In this document: positions 1-7,123 of the stretch, one piece after another
Position numbering within the stretch: the first letter of the stretch is position 1
How the letters are laid out: every line of letters begins with the position of its first letter
Assembly (NCBI GenBank): GCA_023253295.1
Contig: JALRGZ010000025.1
Span: 1 to 15,706, forward strand
DNA from: Flavobacterium sp.
GTDB taxonomy: Bacteria > Bacteroidota > Bacteroidia > Flavobacteriales > Flavobacteriaceae
Length of the DNA stretch: 15,706 nucleotides
Direction of reading: 5' to 3'
The notes under the pieces: generated by a model
Databases searched by the model: none
The model's input: only the letters and a program-made list of their open reading frames with translations
Told to the model about the DNA's origin: nothing
Made by a program: the position numbers and the translations under genes

Positions 1-79
1 CTTCATATAGTTTCCAAGTTCCTAAAAAATGAACAACTTGAATAATAAGAAAGAATACAAACCATTGATATAGTGTCAT
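1..79 (-). CDS. lepB: Signal peptidase I, N-terminal fragment (runs off left edge)
   Basis: Reading leftward from an ATG at 79, the frame stays open to the window edge and gives 26 residues beginning MTLYQWFVFFLIIQ and continuing VVHFLGTWKLYE. This resembles my recollection of the hydrophobic N-terminal segment of flavobacterial signal peptidase I, which cleaves signal peptides from exported proteins at the inner membrane. The catalytic Ser and Lys lie outside the window, so the call rests on the N-terminus and on gene order: it follows dapB by 33 bases on the same strand, and dapB-lepB after parAB is, to my knowledge, common in flavobacteria. It is probably the last visible member of the parA-parB-DUF5683-dapB operon. 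A different membrane protein is possible but less likely. Confidence 0.72.
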   Translation of the reverse strand, partial: MTLYQWFVFFLIIQVVHFLGTWKLYE

Positions 80-112
80 AGTTCTTATGAATTAGGTTAA
101 TGATGTTTTTAT

Positions 113-814
113 TTATTGAATATTAAGAACGTCTCTCATGCTGTAGATACCCTGTTTTCCGGCTAACCATTCGGCAGCAATTACAGCTCCCAAAGCAAAA
201 CCTTCACGGTTGTGTGCCGTATGTTTGATTTCGATACTGTCAATGCCTGAGTCGTAAGTCACAGTGTGTGTTCCAGGTACTTCTCCGGTACGAACAGCTT
301 CGATATGAATTTCGTTATCTTTTGCTTCTTCTAGAGTCCATTTGCTGTAATCACTATTTTCGATTACACCTTGAGCCAATGAAATAGCTGTTCCGCTTGG
401 TGCATCAAGTTTGTGGATATGGTGGATTTCTTCCATTGTTACTTTGTAACCTTCAATATTAGCCATCATTTTAGCTAAATATTCGTTTAGACCAAAAAAT
501 AAGTTTACACCTAAGCTAAAGTTGGAACTTGAAATAAAACCACCATTTTTTTCTTTGCATAAAGCAATCATTTCGTCATAACGGTCTAACCATCCCGTTG
601 TTCCCGATACCACAGGAACATTATTATTAAAACAAGCCGAAATGTTTTCAACTGCGGCCATAGGAACGCTAAAATCAATAGCTACATCAGCAGTTGAAAG
701 TCCGTCGAAGGTATTGAATTCATCTTTTTTCAAAACAATTTCATGACCTCTTTCTAAAGCAATTCTTTCAATTACTTGACCCATTTTTCCGTATCCTAAA
801 AGCGCAATTTTCAT
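113..814 (-). CDS. dapB: 4-hydroxy-tetrahydrodipicolinate reductase
   Basis: Cytosolic enzyme that reduces 4-hydroxy-tetrahydrodipicolinate to tetrahydrodipicolinate with NAD(P)H, in the pathway to meso-diaminopimelate and lysine. The 233-residue protein has the N-terminal dinucleotide-binding loop GYGKMG (residues 7-12), GTTG at 71-74, SNFSLGVN at 97-104, and the family signature HHIHKLDAPSGTA at 131-143 with the catalytic His pair and Lys135. It ends with the conserved HTAHNREGFALGA region. The protein is shorter than the roughly 270 residues of the E. coli enzyme, consistent with a compact Bacteroidota form. The ATG at 814 places the nucleotide-binding motif at the usual distance from the N-terminus. 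It lies 53 bases after the DUF5683 gene on the same strand, with no promoter or T-tailed terminator seen between them, so co-transcription is likely. Confidence 0.96.
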   Translation of the reverse strand: MKIALLGYGKMGQVIERIALERGHEIVLKKDEFNTFDGLSTADVAIDFSVPMAAVENISACFNNNVPVVSGTTGWLDRYDEMIALCKEKNGGFISSSNFSLGVNLFFGLNEYLAKMMANIEGYKVTMEEIHHIHKLDAPSGTAISLAQGVIENSDYSKWTLEEAKDNEIHIEAVRTGEVPGTHTVTYDSGIDSIEIKHTAHNREGFALGAVIAAEWLAGKQGIYSMRDVLNIQ

Positions 815-867
815 TTTTTTTCGTATTTAAATTGTTAAGAAGTTTTGTTTTCTTCTTACTGTTTTGA

Positions 868-1425
868 TTAAAAATTATAGTTTAGGGTAAGCCCTACATT
901 TGTTTTGTAATTCAAATTGTTTTGATATACATTAGGTTTTATAGAGAGTTTATCGTCAACATTAAATTGCATTAAAGCTGCATCGACATTAGCATCTATA
1001 ATGTTTAAGACATAAAAACCGACTACAAATAAAGAAGATAAATCTCGATTACGTTGGTAAAATTTTTGTCCGGCTATCAATCTATTATTGTCTAGATACG
1101 AATACTCGTCATCTGTATATCCTTCTAATCTTCTTTTATATGCATCTCTAAATTGGTGGTATTTTTTATTACTATCAATATAAAAATACAAACTAGTTCC
1201 AATGGCTCCATATACCAAAGGAATTTTCCAATATTTCTTATTGTAAGCTTGTCCTAAACCTGGTAATACAGCCGAGTAAAAAGCGGCTTTAGCAGGTGTT
1301 AACGGATCAATATCAACTGACTTTAAGGTGTCTTTTGCAACAGTGGTTTGGGTTGTTTTTTGTGCCAATACCGATGTGTTGCTTAAGAAGATAAGAAATA
1401 GTACTATGGAAATATGTTTGTTCAC
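868..1425 (-). CDS. DUF5683 domain membrane protein
   Basis: A 185-residue protein of unknown function. It starts with a signal peptide (hydrophobic stretch at about 5-19, then a likely cleavage after VLAQ near residue 22). The core contains PLTPAKAAFYSAVLPGLGQAY (about residues 41-61), with a following hydrophobic VYGAIGTSLYFYI segment and a second one, LFVVGFYVLNIIDA. This proline/glycine-rich LPGLGQxYNxxYWK pattern is what I recognise as DUF5683, found beside parB in many Bacteroidota. It uses a GTG start at 1425 whose G is also the last base of the parB stop (TAGTG), so translation is probably coupled to parB. The exported N-terminus puts the protein in the envelope; its role is not known to me. 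Confidence 0.85.
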   Translation of the reverse strand: MNKHISIVLFLIFLSNTSVLAQKTTQTTVAKDTLKSVDIDPLTPAKAAFYSAVLPGLGQAYNKKYWKIPLVYGAIGTSLYFYIDSNKKYHQFRDAYKRRLEGYTDDEYSYLDNNRLIAGQKFYQRNRDLSSLFVVGFYVLNIIDANVDAALMQFNVDDKLSIKPNVYQNNLNYKTNVGLTLNYNF

Positions 1426-2324
1426 TACCCCTTAATTAATTCGATAATTCGATTAAAATCTTGTTCCGATTGGAAAGGGATTGTAATTTTTCCTTTTCCA
1501 TTATTGGCGACTTTAATATCTACATTATTCCCAAAATAGGAATTGAAAATTCTTTTTTGACTTTCATCAATAGCAAAAGAAGCAGCTTTTACTTTAGCAA
1601 CTGGTTTTGGTTTTAGACTTTCGTGATAGTTTTTTACTAAAGTTTCGGTATCACGAACAGAAAGATTCTGACTTACAATTTTTTGATAAATATCAGTTTG
1701 AGCATCTAAATCTTCAATGTTGATGATCGCTCTACCATGACCCATACTAATAAAACCATCACGAATACCCGTTTGGATAATTGGATCTAGTTTTAAAAGG
1801 CGTAAATAGTTAGCAATCGTAGAACGTTTTTTTCCTACGCGTTCACTCATTTGCTCTTGCGTTAATTGAATTTCGTCCATTAAGCGTTGGTACGAAAGTG
1901 CAATCTCGATTGGATCTAAGTCATGACGTTGAATATTTTCAACCAAAGCCATAACTAAAGATTCATTATCATTAGCAATACGAATATAGGCAGGTACAGT
2001 AGTAAGACCCACTAATTTTGAAGCACGCAAACGACGTTCTCCAGAAATCAATTGGTATTTATTAAAGTCTAATTTTCTAACAGTAATAGGTTGGATAACT
2101 CCTAATTCCTTGATAGAAGTAGCTAACTCTTTTAAAGATTCTTCGTTAAAATTGCTTCGAGGTTGAAATGGATTTATTTCAATGGCTTCAATTTCAAGCT
2201 CAATAATATTTCCAACAACTTTGTCAGCATTTTTGTCCTCAACAGATTTGATGTCGTTATCCGGATCTTTTAATAATGCAGATAAACCTCTTCCTAAGGC
2301 TTGTTTTTTTATTGCTTTTGTCAT
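1425..2324 (-). CDS. parB: Chromosome partitioning protein ParB
   Basis: DNA-binding CTPase that loads at parS sites near the origin, spreads, and works with ParA to segregate chromosomes. In the 299 residues I see the N-terminal ParA-contact box QALGRGLSALL (8-18), then the ParB/Noc core with NPFQPR (51-56), the CTP-binding motifs GERR (95-98) and ENIQR (129-133), and the helix-turn-helix LTQEQMSERVGKKRSTIANYL (about 154-174). A C-terminal dimerisation segment follows a Lys/Pro-rich linker at about 238-246. It starts 6 bases after the parA stop and its own TAG overlaps the GTG start of the next gene. All key motifs are intact, so this is a functional chromosomal ParB rather than a plasmid remnant. 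Confidence 0.97.
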   Translation of the reverse strand: MTKAIKKQALGRGLSALLKDPDNDIKSVEDKNADKVVGNIIELEIEAIEINPFQPRSNFNEESLKELATSIKELGVIQPITVRKLDFNKYQLISGERRLRASKLVGLTTVPAYIRIANDNESLVMALVENIQRHDLDPIEIALSYQRLMDEIQLTQEQMSERVGKKRSTIANYLRLLKLDPIIQTGIRDGFISMGHGRAIINIEDLDAQTDIYQKIVSQNLSVRDTETLVKNYHESLKPKPVAKVKAASFAIDESQKRIFNSYFGNNVDIKVANNGKGKITIPFQSEQDFNRIIELIKG

Positions 2325-2330
2325 AAAAAA

Positions 2331-3101
2331 TTATTGGATGTCGTTTTTCTTTATAATTTCCTGAGCAAGATGTAAATAATTGGTCGCACCTTTACTAGTA
2401 GCATCGTAATTGATGATACTTTCTCCAAAACTTGGCGCTTCACTTAACTTCACATTTCGTTGAATGATAGTTTCAAAAACCATATCGTTAAAATGTTTTT
2501 GAACTTCTTCTACCACTTGATTAGATAAACGCAATCTTGAATCGTACATGGTTAATAATAAACCTTCGATGTCTAATTCAGGATTGTGGATTTTTTGAAT
2601 ACTTTTTATCGTATTTAATAATTTACCAAGTCCTTCCAAAGCAAAATATTCGCATTGGATAGGGATAACTACCGAATTAGCAGCCGTTAAAGCATTTAAT
2701 GTTAATAGCCCAAGAGATGGTGCGCAGTCAATAATGATATAATCATATTCGTCTTTTACGCTTTCCAATGCTTTTTTAAGCATGTATTCTCTGTTTTCCT
2801 TGTCTACCAATTCGATTTCGATAGCTACAAGGTCAATATGAGCCGGAATAACATCTACATTAGGAGCCGAACATTTTACTACTGCTTCTTTTGGAGTATT
2901 GCTGTGTTCCAGAATTTGGTAGGTACCAATTTCTACATTTTCCACATCAATACCTAAACCAGAACTAGCATTCGCTTGAGGGTCGGCATCTATTAATAAT
3001 ACTTTCTTTTCTAAAACTCCTAGGGAAGCTGCAAGATTTACTGATGATGTAGTCTTTCCAACGCCTCCTTTTTGATTAGCAATCGCAATGATTTTGCCCA
3101 T
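2331..3101 (-). CDS. parA: Chromosome partitioning ATPase ParA (Soj)
   Basis: MinD/ParA-family P-loop ATPase, 256 residues. It forms ATP-dependent dimers on nucleoid DNA and is stimulated by ParB during segregation. Visible motifs are the deviant Walker A KGGVGKTT (11-18) with its signature Lys, LLIDADPQANASSGLG (35-50) for switch I, and Walker B YIIIDCAPSLG (121-131) with Asp125. There is no N-terminal HTH domain, so this is the small type Ib/chromosomal Soj form. The ATG at 3101 is directly followed by the standard GKIIAIANQ strand. It is the first gene of the minus-strand block. The 160 bases upstream hold a perfect palindrome (3165-3178), but I could not identify a convincing promoter. 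Confidence 0.97.
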   Translation of the reverse strand: MGKIIAIANQKGGVGKTTSSVNLAASLGVLEKKVLLIDADPQANASSGLGIDVENVEIGTYQILEHSNTPKEAVVKCSAPNVDVIPAHIDLVAIEIELVDKENREYMLKKALESVKDEYDYIIIDCAPSLGLLTLNALTAANSVVIPIQCEYFALEGLGKLLNTIKSIQKIHNPELDIEGLLLTMYDSRLRLSNQVVEEVQKHFNDMVFETIIQRNVKLSEAPSFGESIINYDATSKGATNYLHLAQEIIKKNDIQ

Positions 3102-3164
3102 TTATATATCTAAATTTTGAACGGTAAAAATACAATTTATTATTGTTTCTGAAAATCTATTTTG

Positions 3165-3178
3165 TTAACAATTGTTAA
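3165..3178. repeat. 14-bp perfect palindrome upstream of parA
   Basis: TTAACAATTGTTAA reads the same on both strands and overlaps the palindrome TTGTTAACAA at 3162-3171. It lies 64-77 bases before the parA start codon and about 85 bases before the tRNA-Pro promoter, which points the other way. A regulatory operator is possible. AT-rich intergenic DNA also gives short palindromes by chance, so the role is uncertain. Confidence 0.4.
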
Positions 3179-3260
3179 AGGCTGGTTTGTGTTGGTTTGA
3201 GGGCTTTTTAAGAGGAGTTTGAATCAAAATAAATAATTTTTATTTTATTTTTTGTAATTG

Positions 3261-3291
3261 TTTGCACAAGTAAAAAAGAGTTGTATATTTG
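3261..3291 (+). promoter_or_regulatory. Bacteroidota-type promoter for tRNA-Pro
   Basis: The -33 element TTTG (3261-3264) and -7 element TATATTTG (3284-3291) are separated by 19 bases. This exactly fits the TTTG-N19-TAnnTTTG consensus of the Bacteroidota housekeeping sigma factor. The -7 box ends 10 bases before the mature tRNA begins, so transcription would start a few bases upstream of it. Confidence 0.85.
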
Positions 3292-3301
3292 CAGCCGCTT
3301 T

Positions 3302-3379
3302 CGGGGTGTAGCGTAGCCCGGTTATCGCGCCTGCTTTGGGAGCAGGAGGCCGCAGGTTCGAATCCTGCCACCCCGACCA
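3302..3379 (+). tRNA. tRNA-Pro (anticodon UGG)
   Basis: A complete cloverleaf. The acceptor stem CGGGGTG (3302-3308) pairs with CACCCCG (3369-3375), followed by discriminator A and an encoded CCA (3377-3379). The anticodon stem CCTGC/GCAGG encloses the loop TTTGGGA, with anticodon TGG at 3337-3339, which reads proline CCN codons. The T arm is GCAGG-TTCGAAT-CCTGC (3352-3368). It has its own consensus promoter upstream and a hairpin terminator 17 bases downstream, so it appears to be transcribed alone. The gene is much richer in GC than its surroundings, as expected for a tRNA. Confidence 0.97.
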
Positions 3380-3396
3380 ATTTGTTGGTTAAAAAC

Positions 3397-3438
3397 AAAA
3401 AACACTATAGATCTGCTAAGATTTACAGTGTTTTTTTT
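3397..3438 (+). terminator. Intrinsic terminator after tRNA-Pro
   Basis: The left arm AAAAAACACTATAGATC (3397-3413) pairs with GATTTACAGTGTTTTTT (3420-3436), with one mismatch and one G-T wobble around a 6-base loop. The right arm runs into a tract of eight Ts (3431-3438). It begins 17 bases after the tRNA CCA and should end tRNA transcription. Confidence 0.8.
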
Positions 3439-3547
3439 ATGTCTTAAAGTCAATGATCCGAAGTTAGTTTTTTTTGTTGGTTAGTTAATTCCGAAAGTTG
3501 CTGTTGAAAAAAAAGTTGATATCCAATTTTTAATCATTTTCTTTAAT

Positions 3548-3555
3548 TAAATTTG
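3548..3555 (+). promoter_or_regulatory. Candidate -7 promoter box, long leader before thioredoxin gene
   Basis: TAAATTTG matches TAnnTTTG exactly, but no TTTG lies at the expected 19-base distance. If used, transcription would start near 3562 and give a leader of about 160 bases before the ATG at 3723, with a hairpin at 3580-3602 inside it. The rest of the 3439-3722 gap shows no open frame of note. A weaker -7-like sequence, TAGGTTTA, sits at 3655-3662. Confidence 0.4.
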
Positions 3556-3579
3556 TATCAACTGCTGCTTTTGTTTAGG

Positions 3580-3607
3580 ATAGTTTATAAAAAAAAAACT
3601 ATTTTTT
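3580..3607 (+). terminator. Terminator-like hairpin in the leader of the thioredoxin gene
   Basis: The arms ATAGTTT (3580-3586) and AAACTAT (3596-3602) form a 7-bp perfect stem, and the right arm continues into five further Ts (3603-3607). The stem is AT-rich and so weak. It lies only about 20 bases after the predicted start of transcription from the -7 box at 3548. It could be a leader attenuator, the end of a short RNA, or chance in AT-rich DNA. Confidence 0.3.
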
Positions 3608-3722
3608 GTTGTGATGTGTCACTCTTTCTGCCCGTTTTTTCGTCTTTTAATATATAGGTTTATGATATTATGAAAAATGATACCTAAACCATAGATTATT
3701 CATTTTTTAAGAAATCATTTAT

Positions 3723-5066
3723 ATGAGAAAAATTTCGACATTTATTGCTTTGTTTTTATTTACTGCAAATGTATTGTTTTCACAAGGTATAGATTTTAAG
3801 CATATTTCTTTTAACGATGCTTTGGTTCAGGCTAAAGCTTCTGATAAACTTATTTTTATCGATTTTTATACAGAATGGTGTGGTCCTTGTAAAAAGTTGG
3901 CTGCTGGGCCTTTCAAAGAGGAAAAAAATGGTGCGTTTTTTAATAAAAACTTTATCAGTTTAAAATTAGATGCCGAAAAGGAAGGTATGGAGGCCGCAAA
4001 ACGTTATGGAGTTATTGCATTTCCAACTTTGATATTTGTAAATGGAGATGGTGAAATTGTTCATCAAAGTGTAGGAGTGGAAAAAGGAAGTGATATGATT
4101 GGTTTTGGAAATGAAGCTTTAAATGCTTCAACTTCAAAATACAGTTGGGCTAAATTGCAAGAAATGTTTCCTAATAAGCAAAATGATGAGTCTTTCTTAA
4201 AGTTGTATTATAAAAAAATGGAAGATTTTGGAGCTGATACCGATGTGTCTATTGGAATAGATGCCTGGTTAAAAGCACAAACAGAGTTTAAAGAAACCTC
4301 TTCTGAAATGATGGAGTTTTTGTTGAATAAACAATCTCAGATATTTCTGGGTACAAAGGCTGAAGAGATTTTCAATAAAAATTATGATCATTTTATAATA
4401 TTAGCTAATGATCGTCAAAAAGTAGCTTTAGAGCGTTTTAGACAGGCTGTATTTTTAAGGACTATTGCAAATGCCAGAAAAAGCCAAAATCCTGAAATGA
4501 TGCGTGTTGTAATGGAACGTTTCCAAGCGTATAATCTTAAATCAAAATCTGGAGATAATCTGGATACGTATAAAATGGATTATTATCGTTTTTCTAAAGA
4601 TTATGGTTCATTTAAGCGTTTAGCTGAAAAATATGTAGATAGTTTAATGAATTTAAAATCGCTTAAAGATATAAAGACTGAGGATGAGAAATCGTATAAG
4701 AGATATTCTAAGAACAAAGTAGAAGGTCAGGATAAAGCGACTGATGTAATGTTACAATTTTACAAAGAGGGTATGATTGCTAATGACTTAGTAGAGTCTA
4801 TAGAGGAGGCAGCACATCATTATTTGGATTATTTAGAAAATAAAAAAGAAACTAAAAATTTGGAAAAGTGGATTAACTATTGTTATAAGCTAATTCCAGG
4901 TAAATTTTCAGTTGATAATTTAAAAGCTGATTTATTATATCGTCAAGGTAAAATTAAAGAGGCAATTGCTCTTAAAGCTATAGCGGTAGATAAAATGCCA
5001 TTTACAGTTAAGAAAAAGGTAAATTATCAACACGAGTTGGAAGTAATGAAGCAAAAAAAACAATAG
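3723..5066 (+). CDS. Exported thioredoxin-fold protein with long helical C-terminus
   Basis: A 447-residue protein. Residues 1-20 form a signal peptide (hydrophobic FIALFLFTANVLFS, then QG). A thioredoxin domain follows at about 25-130, with the active site WCGPCKK (52-58, redox cysteines 53 and 56) and the cis-proline in FPTLIF (Pro101). The remaining 300 residues are mostly charged and helical; near the end, at about 398-426, the A-x2-L-x3-G-x3-EAI pattern looks like one tetratricopeptide repeat. The combination suggests a periplasmic disulfide reductase or isomerase with a protein-binding tail, but the substrate is unknown. The ATG at 3723 starts directly on the signal peptide. A strong terminator follows, so the gene is monocistronic and not co-transcribed with trxB. 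That enzyme is cytosolic and cannot be its direct partner across the membrane. Confidence 0.85.
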   Translation: MRKISTFIALFLFTANVLFSQGIDFKHISFNDALVQAKASDKLIFIDFYTEWCGPCKKLAAGPFKEEKNGAFFNKNFISLKLDAEKEGMEAAKRYGVIAFPTLIFVNGDGEIVHQSVGVEKGSDMIGFGNEALNASTSKYSWAKLQEMFPNKQNDESFLKLYYKKMEDFGADTDVSIGIDAWLKAQTEFKETSSEMMEFLLNKQSQIFLGTKAEEIFNKNYDHFIILANDRQKVALERFRQAVFLRTIANARKSQNPEMMRVVMERFQAYNLKSKSGDNLDTYKMDYYRFSKDYGSFKRLAEKYVDSLMNLKSLKDIKTEDEKSYKRYSKNKVEGQDKATDVMLQFYKEGMIANDLVESIEEAAHHYLDYLENKKETKNLEKWINYCYKLIPGKFSVDNLKADLLYRQGKIKEAIALKAIAVDKMPFTVKKKVNYQHELEVMKQKKQ

Positions 5067-5101
5067 CTTTTTTAGTGTTTTTTGAAAAAAAAACTTACAC
5101 A

Positions 5102-5140
5102 AATAAAAAACCTTCTTGAATAACAAGAAGGTTTTTTATT
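5102..5140 (+). terminator. Strong intrinsic terminator after thioredoxin-fold gene
   Basis: A perfect 17-bp stem (5102-5118 with 5124-5140) around the loop AATAA. Its core is CCTTCTTG/CAAGAAGG flanked by A6/T6, so the right arm carries its own T tract. It lies 35 bases after the stop codon. The symmetry of the A and T tracts means it could also stop transcription on the other strand. Confidence 0.9.
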
Positions 5141-5175
5141 AATCTATTTTAGAATAATAAAAACTGATTGTAAAA

Positions 5176-5208
5176 GTTGAGTTATTCAATAATAAAAACT
5201 TATTTTTG
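5176..5208 (+). promoter_or_regulatory. Probable promoter of trxB
   Basis: The -7 box TATTTTTG (5201-5208) fits TAnnTTTG. A GTTG at 5176-5179 lies 21 bases upstream as a slightly over-spaced -33 element. Transcription would start near 5214, leaving a leader of about 20 bases before the ATG at 5236. Confidence 0.6.
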
Positions 5209-5235
5209 GGCAGTAAAAATTAAAGATTATTTAAA

Positions 5236-6186
5236 ATGTCAAATACTATAGAAAAAATCAAATGCCTTATTATCGGTTCTGGACCTGCGGGTTACACTGC
5301 AGCTATTTATGCAGCTAGAGCTAATATGAATCCGGTTTTATACCAAGGAATGCAGCCTGGAGGACAATTGACTACTACTAATGAAGTAGAGAATTTTCCA
5401 GGTTATGTTGATGGGGTAACTGGACCAGAAATGATGATTCAATTACAACAACAAGCGCAACGTTTTGGTGCTGATATCCGTGATGGATGGGCAACTAAAG
5501 TTGATTTTTCTGGAGATATTCATAAAGTTTGGATAAACGATTCAATCGAATTACATTGTGAAACTGTAATTATTTCTACAGGTGCTTCGGCTAAATATTT
5601 AGGATTACCTTCTGAGCAACATTACTTGCAAATGGGTGGTGGAGTTTCTGCTTGTGCAGTTTGCGATGGGTTCTTTTACAGAAATCAAGAAGTTGTGATT
5701 GTTGGAGCAGGAGATTCTGCTTGTGAAGAGGCTCATTATTTATCTAAACTTTGTAAAAAAGTTACGATGTTAGTAAGAAGCGAAAAATTTAGAGCTTCTA
5801 AAATTATGGAAGAGCGTGTTCGTAAAACAGAAAATATTACAATTTTGATGAACCACGATACAGTTGAAGTATTAGGGGATAATCAGGTTGTAGAAGCTAT
5901 CAAAGTAAAAAATAAAACTACGGATGAAATTTATGATATACCGGCTACAGGTTTCTTCGTGGCTATTGGTCATAAACCCAATACCGATATTTTTAAAGAT
6001 TACTTAAACTTAGACGAAACAGGTTATATTATCAATACTCCGGGAACAGCTAAAACTAATGTTGATGGTGTTTTTGTTGCGGGAGATGCTGCTGACCACG
6101 TTTACCGTCAGGCTATTACTGCTGCAGGTACTGGTTGTATGGCTGCTTTGGATGCTGAAAGATATTTAGCTGCTAAGGGAGCATAA
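5236..6186 (+). CDS. trxB: Thioredoxin-disulfide reductase
   Basis: Cytosolic FAD enzyme that passes electrons from NADPH to thioredoxin. At 316 residues it has the usual bacterial low-molecular-weight length. Motifs in order: the FAD-binding GSGPAG (14-19), GGQL (42-45), the redox-active CAVC (Cys140 and Cys143), the NADPH-binding GAGDSA (157-162) with nearby basic residues Arg181 and Arg186, and the C-terminal FAD motif GVFVAGDA (278-285) followed by YRQAITAAGTGCMAALDAE. All catalytic parts are intact. It sits between two terminators with its own promoter, so it is a single-gene unit. The ATG at 5236 puts the first FAD motif at the normal distance from the N-terminus. Confidence 0.98.
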   Translation: MSNTIEKIKCLIIGSGPAGYTAAIYAARANMNPVLYQGMQPGGQLTTTNEVENFPGYVDGVTGPEMMIQLQQQAQRFGADIRDGWATKVDFSGDIHKVWINDSIELHCETVIISTGASAKYLGLPSEQHYLQMGGGVSACAVCDGFFYRNQEVVIVGAGDSACEEAHYLSKLCKKVTMLVRSEKFRASKIMEERVRKTENITILMNHDTVEVLGDNQVVEAIKVKNKTTDEIYDIPATGFFVAIGHKPNTDIFKDYLNLDETGYIINTPGTAKTNVDGVFVAGDAADHVYRQAITAAGTGCMAALDAERYLAAKGA

Positions 6187-6207
6187 TACATTTAGATATA
6201 AAATTTT

Positions 6208-6239
6208 AAGAGGCTGTTTCTTATGAAGCAGCCTCTTTT
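6208..6239. terminator. Bidirectional terminator between trxB and head GIN gene
   Basis: AAGAGGCTGTTTC (6208-6220) pairs with GAAGCAGCCTCTT (6225-6237) around TTAT, a 13-bp stem with one T-G wobble, followed by Ts on the plus strand. On the minus strand it is followed by TAAAATTTTATATC. It lies 21 bases after trxB and 21 bases after the end of the convergent gene, so it probably serves both. Confidence 0.85.
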
Positions 6240-6260
6240 GTTTGTGATTAATAAATTATG

Positions 6261-7094
6261 TTATTTTTTTAAGAGTTTTGCTTTATCAGTAAATTTTTCC
6301 ATCTCAATTTTAGCATCTCCATAAAGTTCAGTTTCTGATTTCTCACTGGCGTTGATGATGATTTCTTTTTTAGGATTCACACTGTTTTTACTTTGTCCTT
6401 CGGCAATTAATTCAATGCTTTTTATTTCTAGTTTGTCTGCTTCTAAAACCGAATTGTTTTCTAATCTAATCAAGCTACTGTTCGCTTCACCTTCAATTTT
6501 TGCTTTTGCTTTTTGATACATATCCAAAGCTAAATCATCTGTAGTGATTAAGGATTTTAATTCGGAATTTTTAGTTAATTCTAACTTTGTTTTTTCGCTT
6601 TTAAGATTCAATTCAATTTTGGAGTCTCCGTCAGCTTGTAAAACAAAATTTTTAATATTGGCGTTCATTAAAATTTTTGAATCATCAAATGCTTTCACTG
6701 TGAAATTATTACCCAGAAGCTCCTGGATGGCGCTTACAACTGCCTCTTTTTTTGTAATAATTGTGTTTAGCTCTGAGGTGTAAGTGACTTTTATTTTTAA
6801 AGCTTTATGTTTGATTATTTTTTTAGAAGTGGAAAGCTGTAAAACATTGTTTGAAACATCAATATCGATTATTTCTATGAGGTTGTCATCTGCTTCAATT
6901 TTTACTTCTGGAAATTCGCCTCTTTCTAAGGCAACTTCAAGATTATCGCCCACTTCAATAGAACTAAAGTTTTTTATGTTTTTATGTTTTGATGTGATTG
7001 TTTTAGAACCAGTTATTTTGTCTTTTTTTTGTGCAAAAGTAATGGTGCTGCTTAAGATTAGTAGAAGTAATAGGCTTGTTTTTTTCATGTTCAT
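6261..7094 (-). CDS. Head GIN (DUF2807) family exported protein
   Basis: A 277-residue protein with an N-terminal signal peptide (KKTSLLLLLILSSTITFAQ, cleavage near residue 21) and no lipobox Cys. Residues from about 43 show the head GIN/DUF2807 opening (IEVGDNLEVALERG, KIEADDNLIEII), followed by short alternating strands rich in E, K, S, N, D and hydrophobics. This fits the parallel beta-helix expected for the family. The function of these domains is not established; they often sit beside PspC proteins, as here. It is a divergent relative of the lipoprotein encoded just upstream, but a terminator and a fresh -7 box lie between them. A second ATG two codons in (7088) is an equally good start. 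Confidence 0.82.
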   Translation of the reverse strand: MNMKKTSLLLLLILSSTITFAQKKDKITGSKTITSKHKNIKNFSSIEVGDNLEVALERGEFPEVKIEADDNLIEIIDIDVSNNVLQLSTSKKIIKHKALKIKVTYTSELNTIITKKEAVVSAIQELLGNNFTVKAFDDSKILMNANIKNFVLQADGDSKIELNLKSEKTKLELTKNSELKSLITTDDLALDMYQKAKAKIEGEANSSLIRLENNSVLEADKLEIKSIELIAEGQSKNSVNPKKEIIINASEKSETELYGDAKIEMEKFTDKAKLLKK

Positions 7095-7113
7095 TATTCA
7101 TTTAGGTTCTTTA

Positions 7114-7121
7114 CAAATATA
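7114..7121 (-). promoter_or_regulatory. Candidate -7 box for the downstream head GIN gene
   Basis: On the minus strand the sequence is TATATTTG, a full match to TAnnTTTG. It ends 19 bases before the ATG at 7094. No -33 TTTG is seen at the usual spacing. The box begins right after the terminator hairpin of the preceding operon, so terminator tail and promoter are nearly fused. Confidence 0.5.
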
Positions 7122-7123
7122 AA

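Noticed and set aside
836..858. Inverted repeat TAAGAAG/CTTCTTA between the DUF5683 gene and dapB
   Set aside because: A 7-bp AT-rich stem with a 9-base loop and no T tract on the minus strand, so it is unlikely to be a terminator. Genes on both sides look co-transcribed.
2182..2364. Open frame on the plus strand opposite the parB start region
   Set aside because: It is antisense to a conserved gene, low in complexity (Ser/Phe-rich) and has no recognisable family. The same applies to the antisense frames opposite the head GIN, PspC and large T9SS genes.
3125..3132. TATTTTTA on the minus strand as a parA -7 box
   Set aside because: It misses the final G of TAnnTTTG and has only a poor -33 match (TTTC) at 18 bases, so I did not list it as a promoter.
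1425..3300. parS site near parAB
   Set aside because: I looked for a CACGTG-centred palindrome of the parS type in and around parAB and found none. The TTAACAATTGTTAA palindrome does not fit that consensus.
3611..3622. Small hairpin GTGA-TGTG-TCAC in the thioredoxin leader
   Set aside because: The stem has only 4 bp and nothing else supports a riboswitch or regulatory RNA at this point.
3723..6186. Secreted thioredoxin-fold gene and trxB as one redox operon
   Set aside because: A 17-bp terminator and a separate promoter lie between them, and the products act on opposite sides of the inner membrane.
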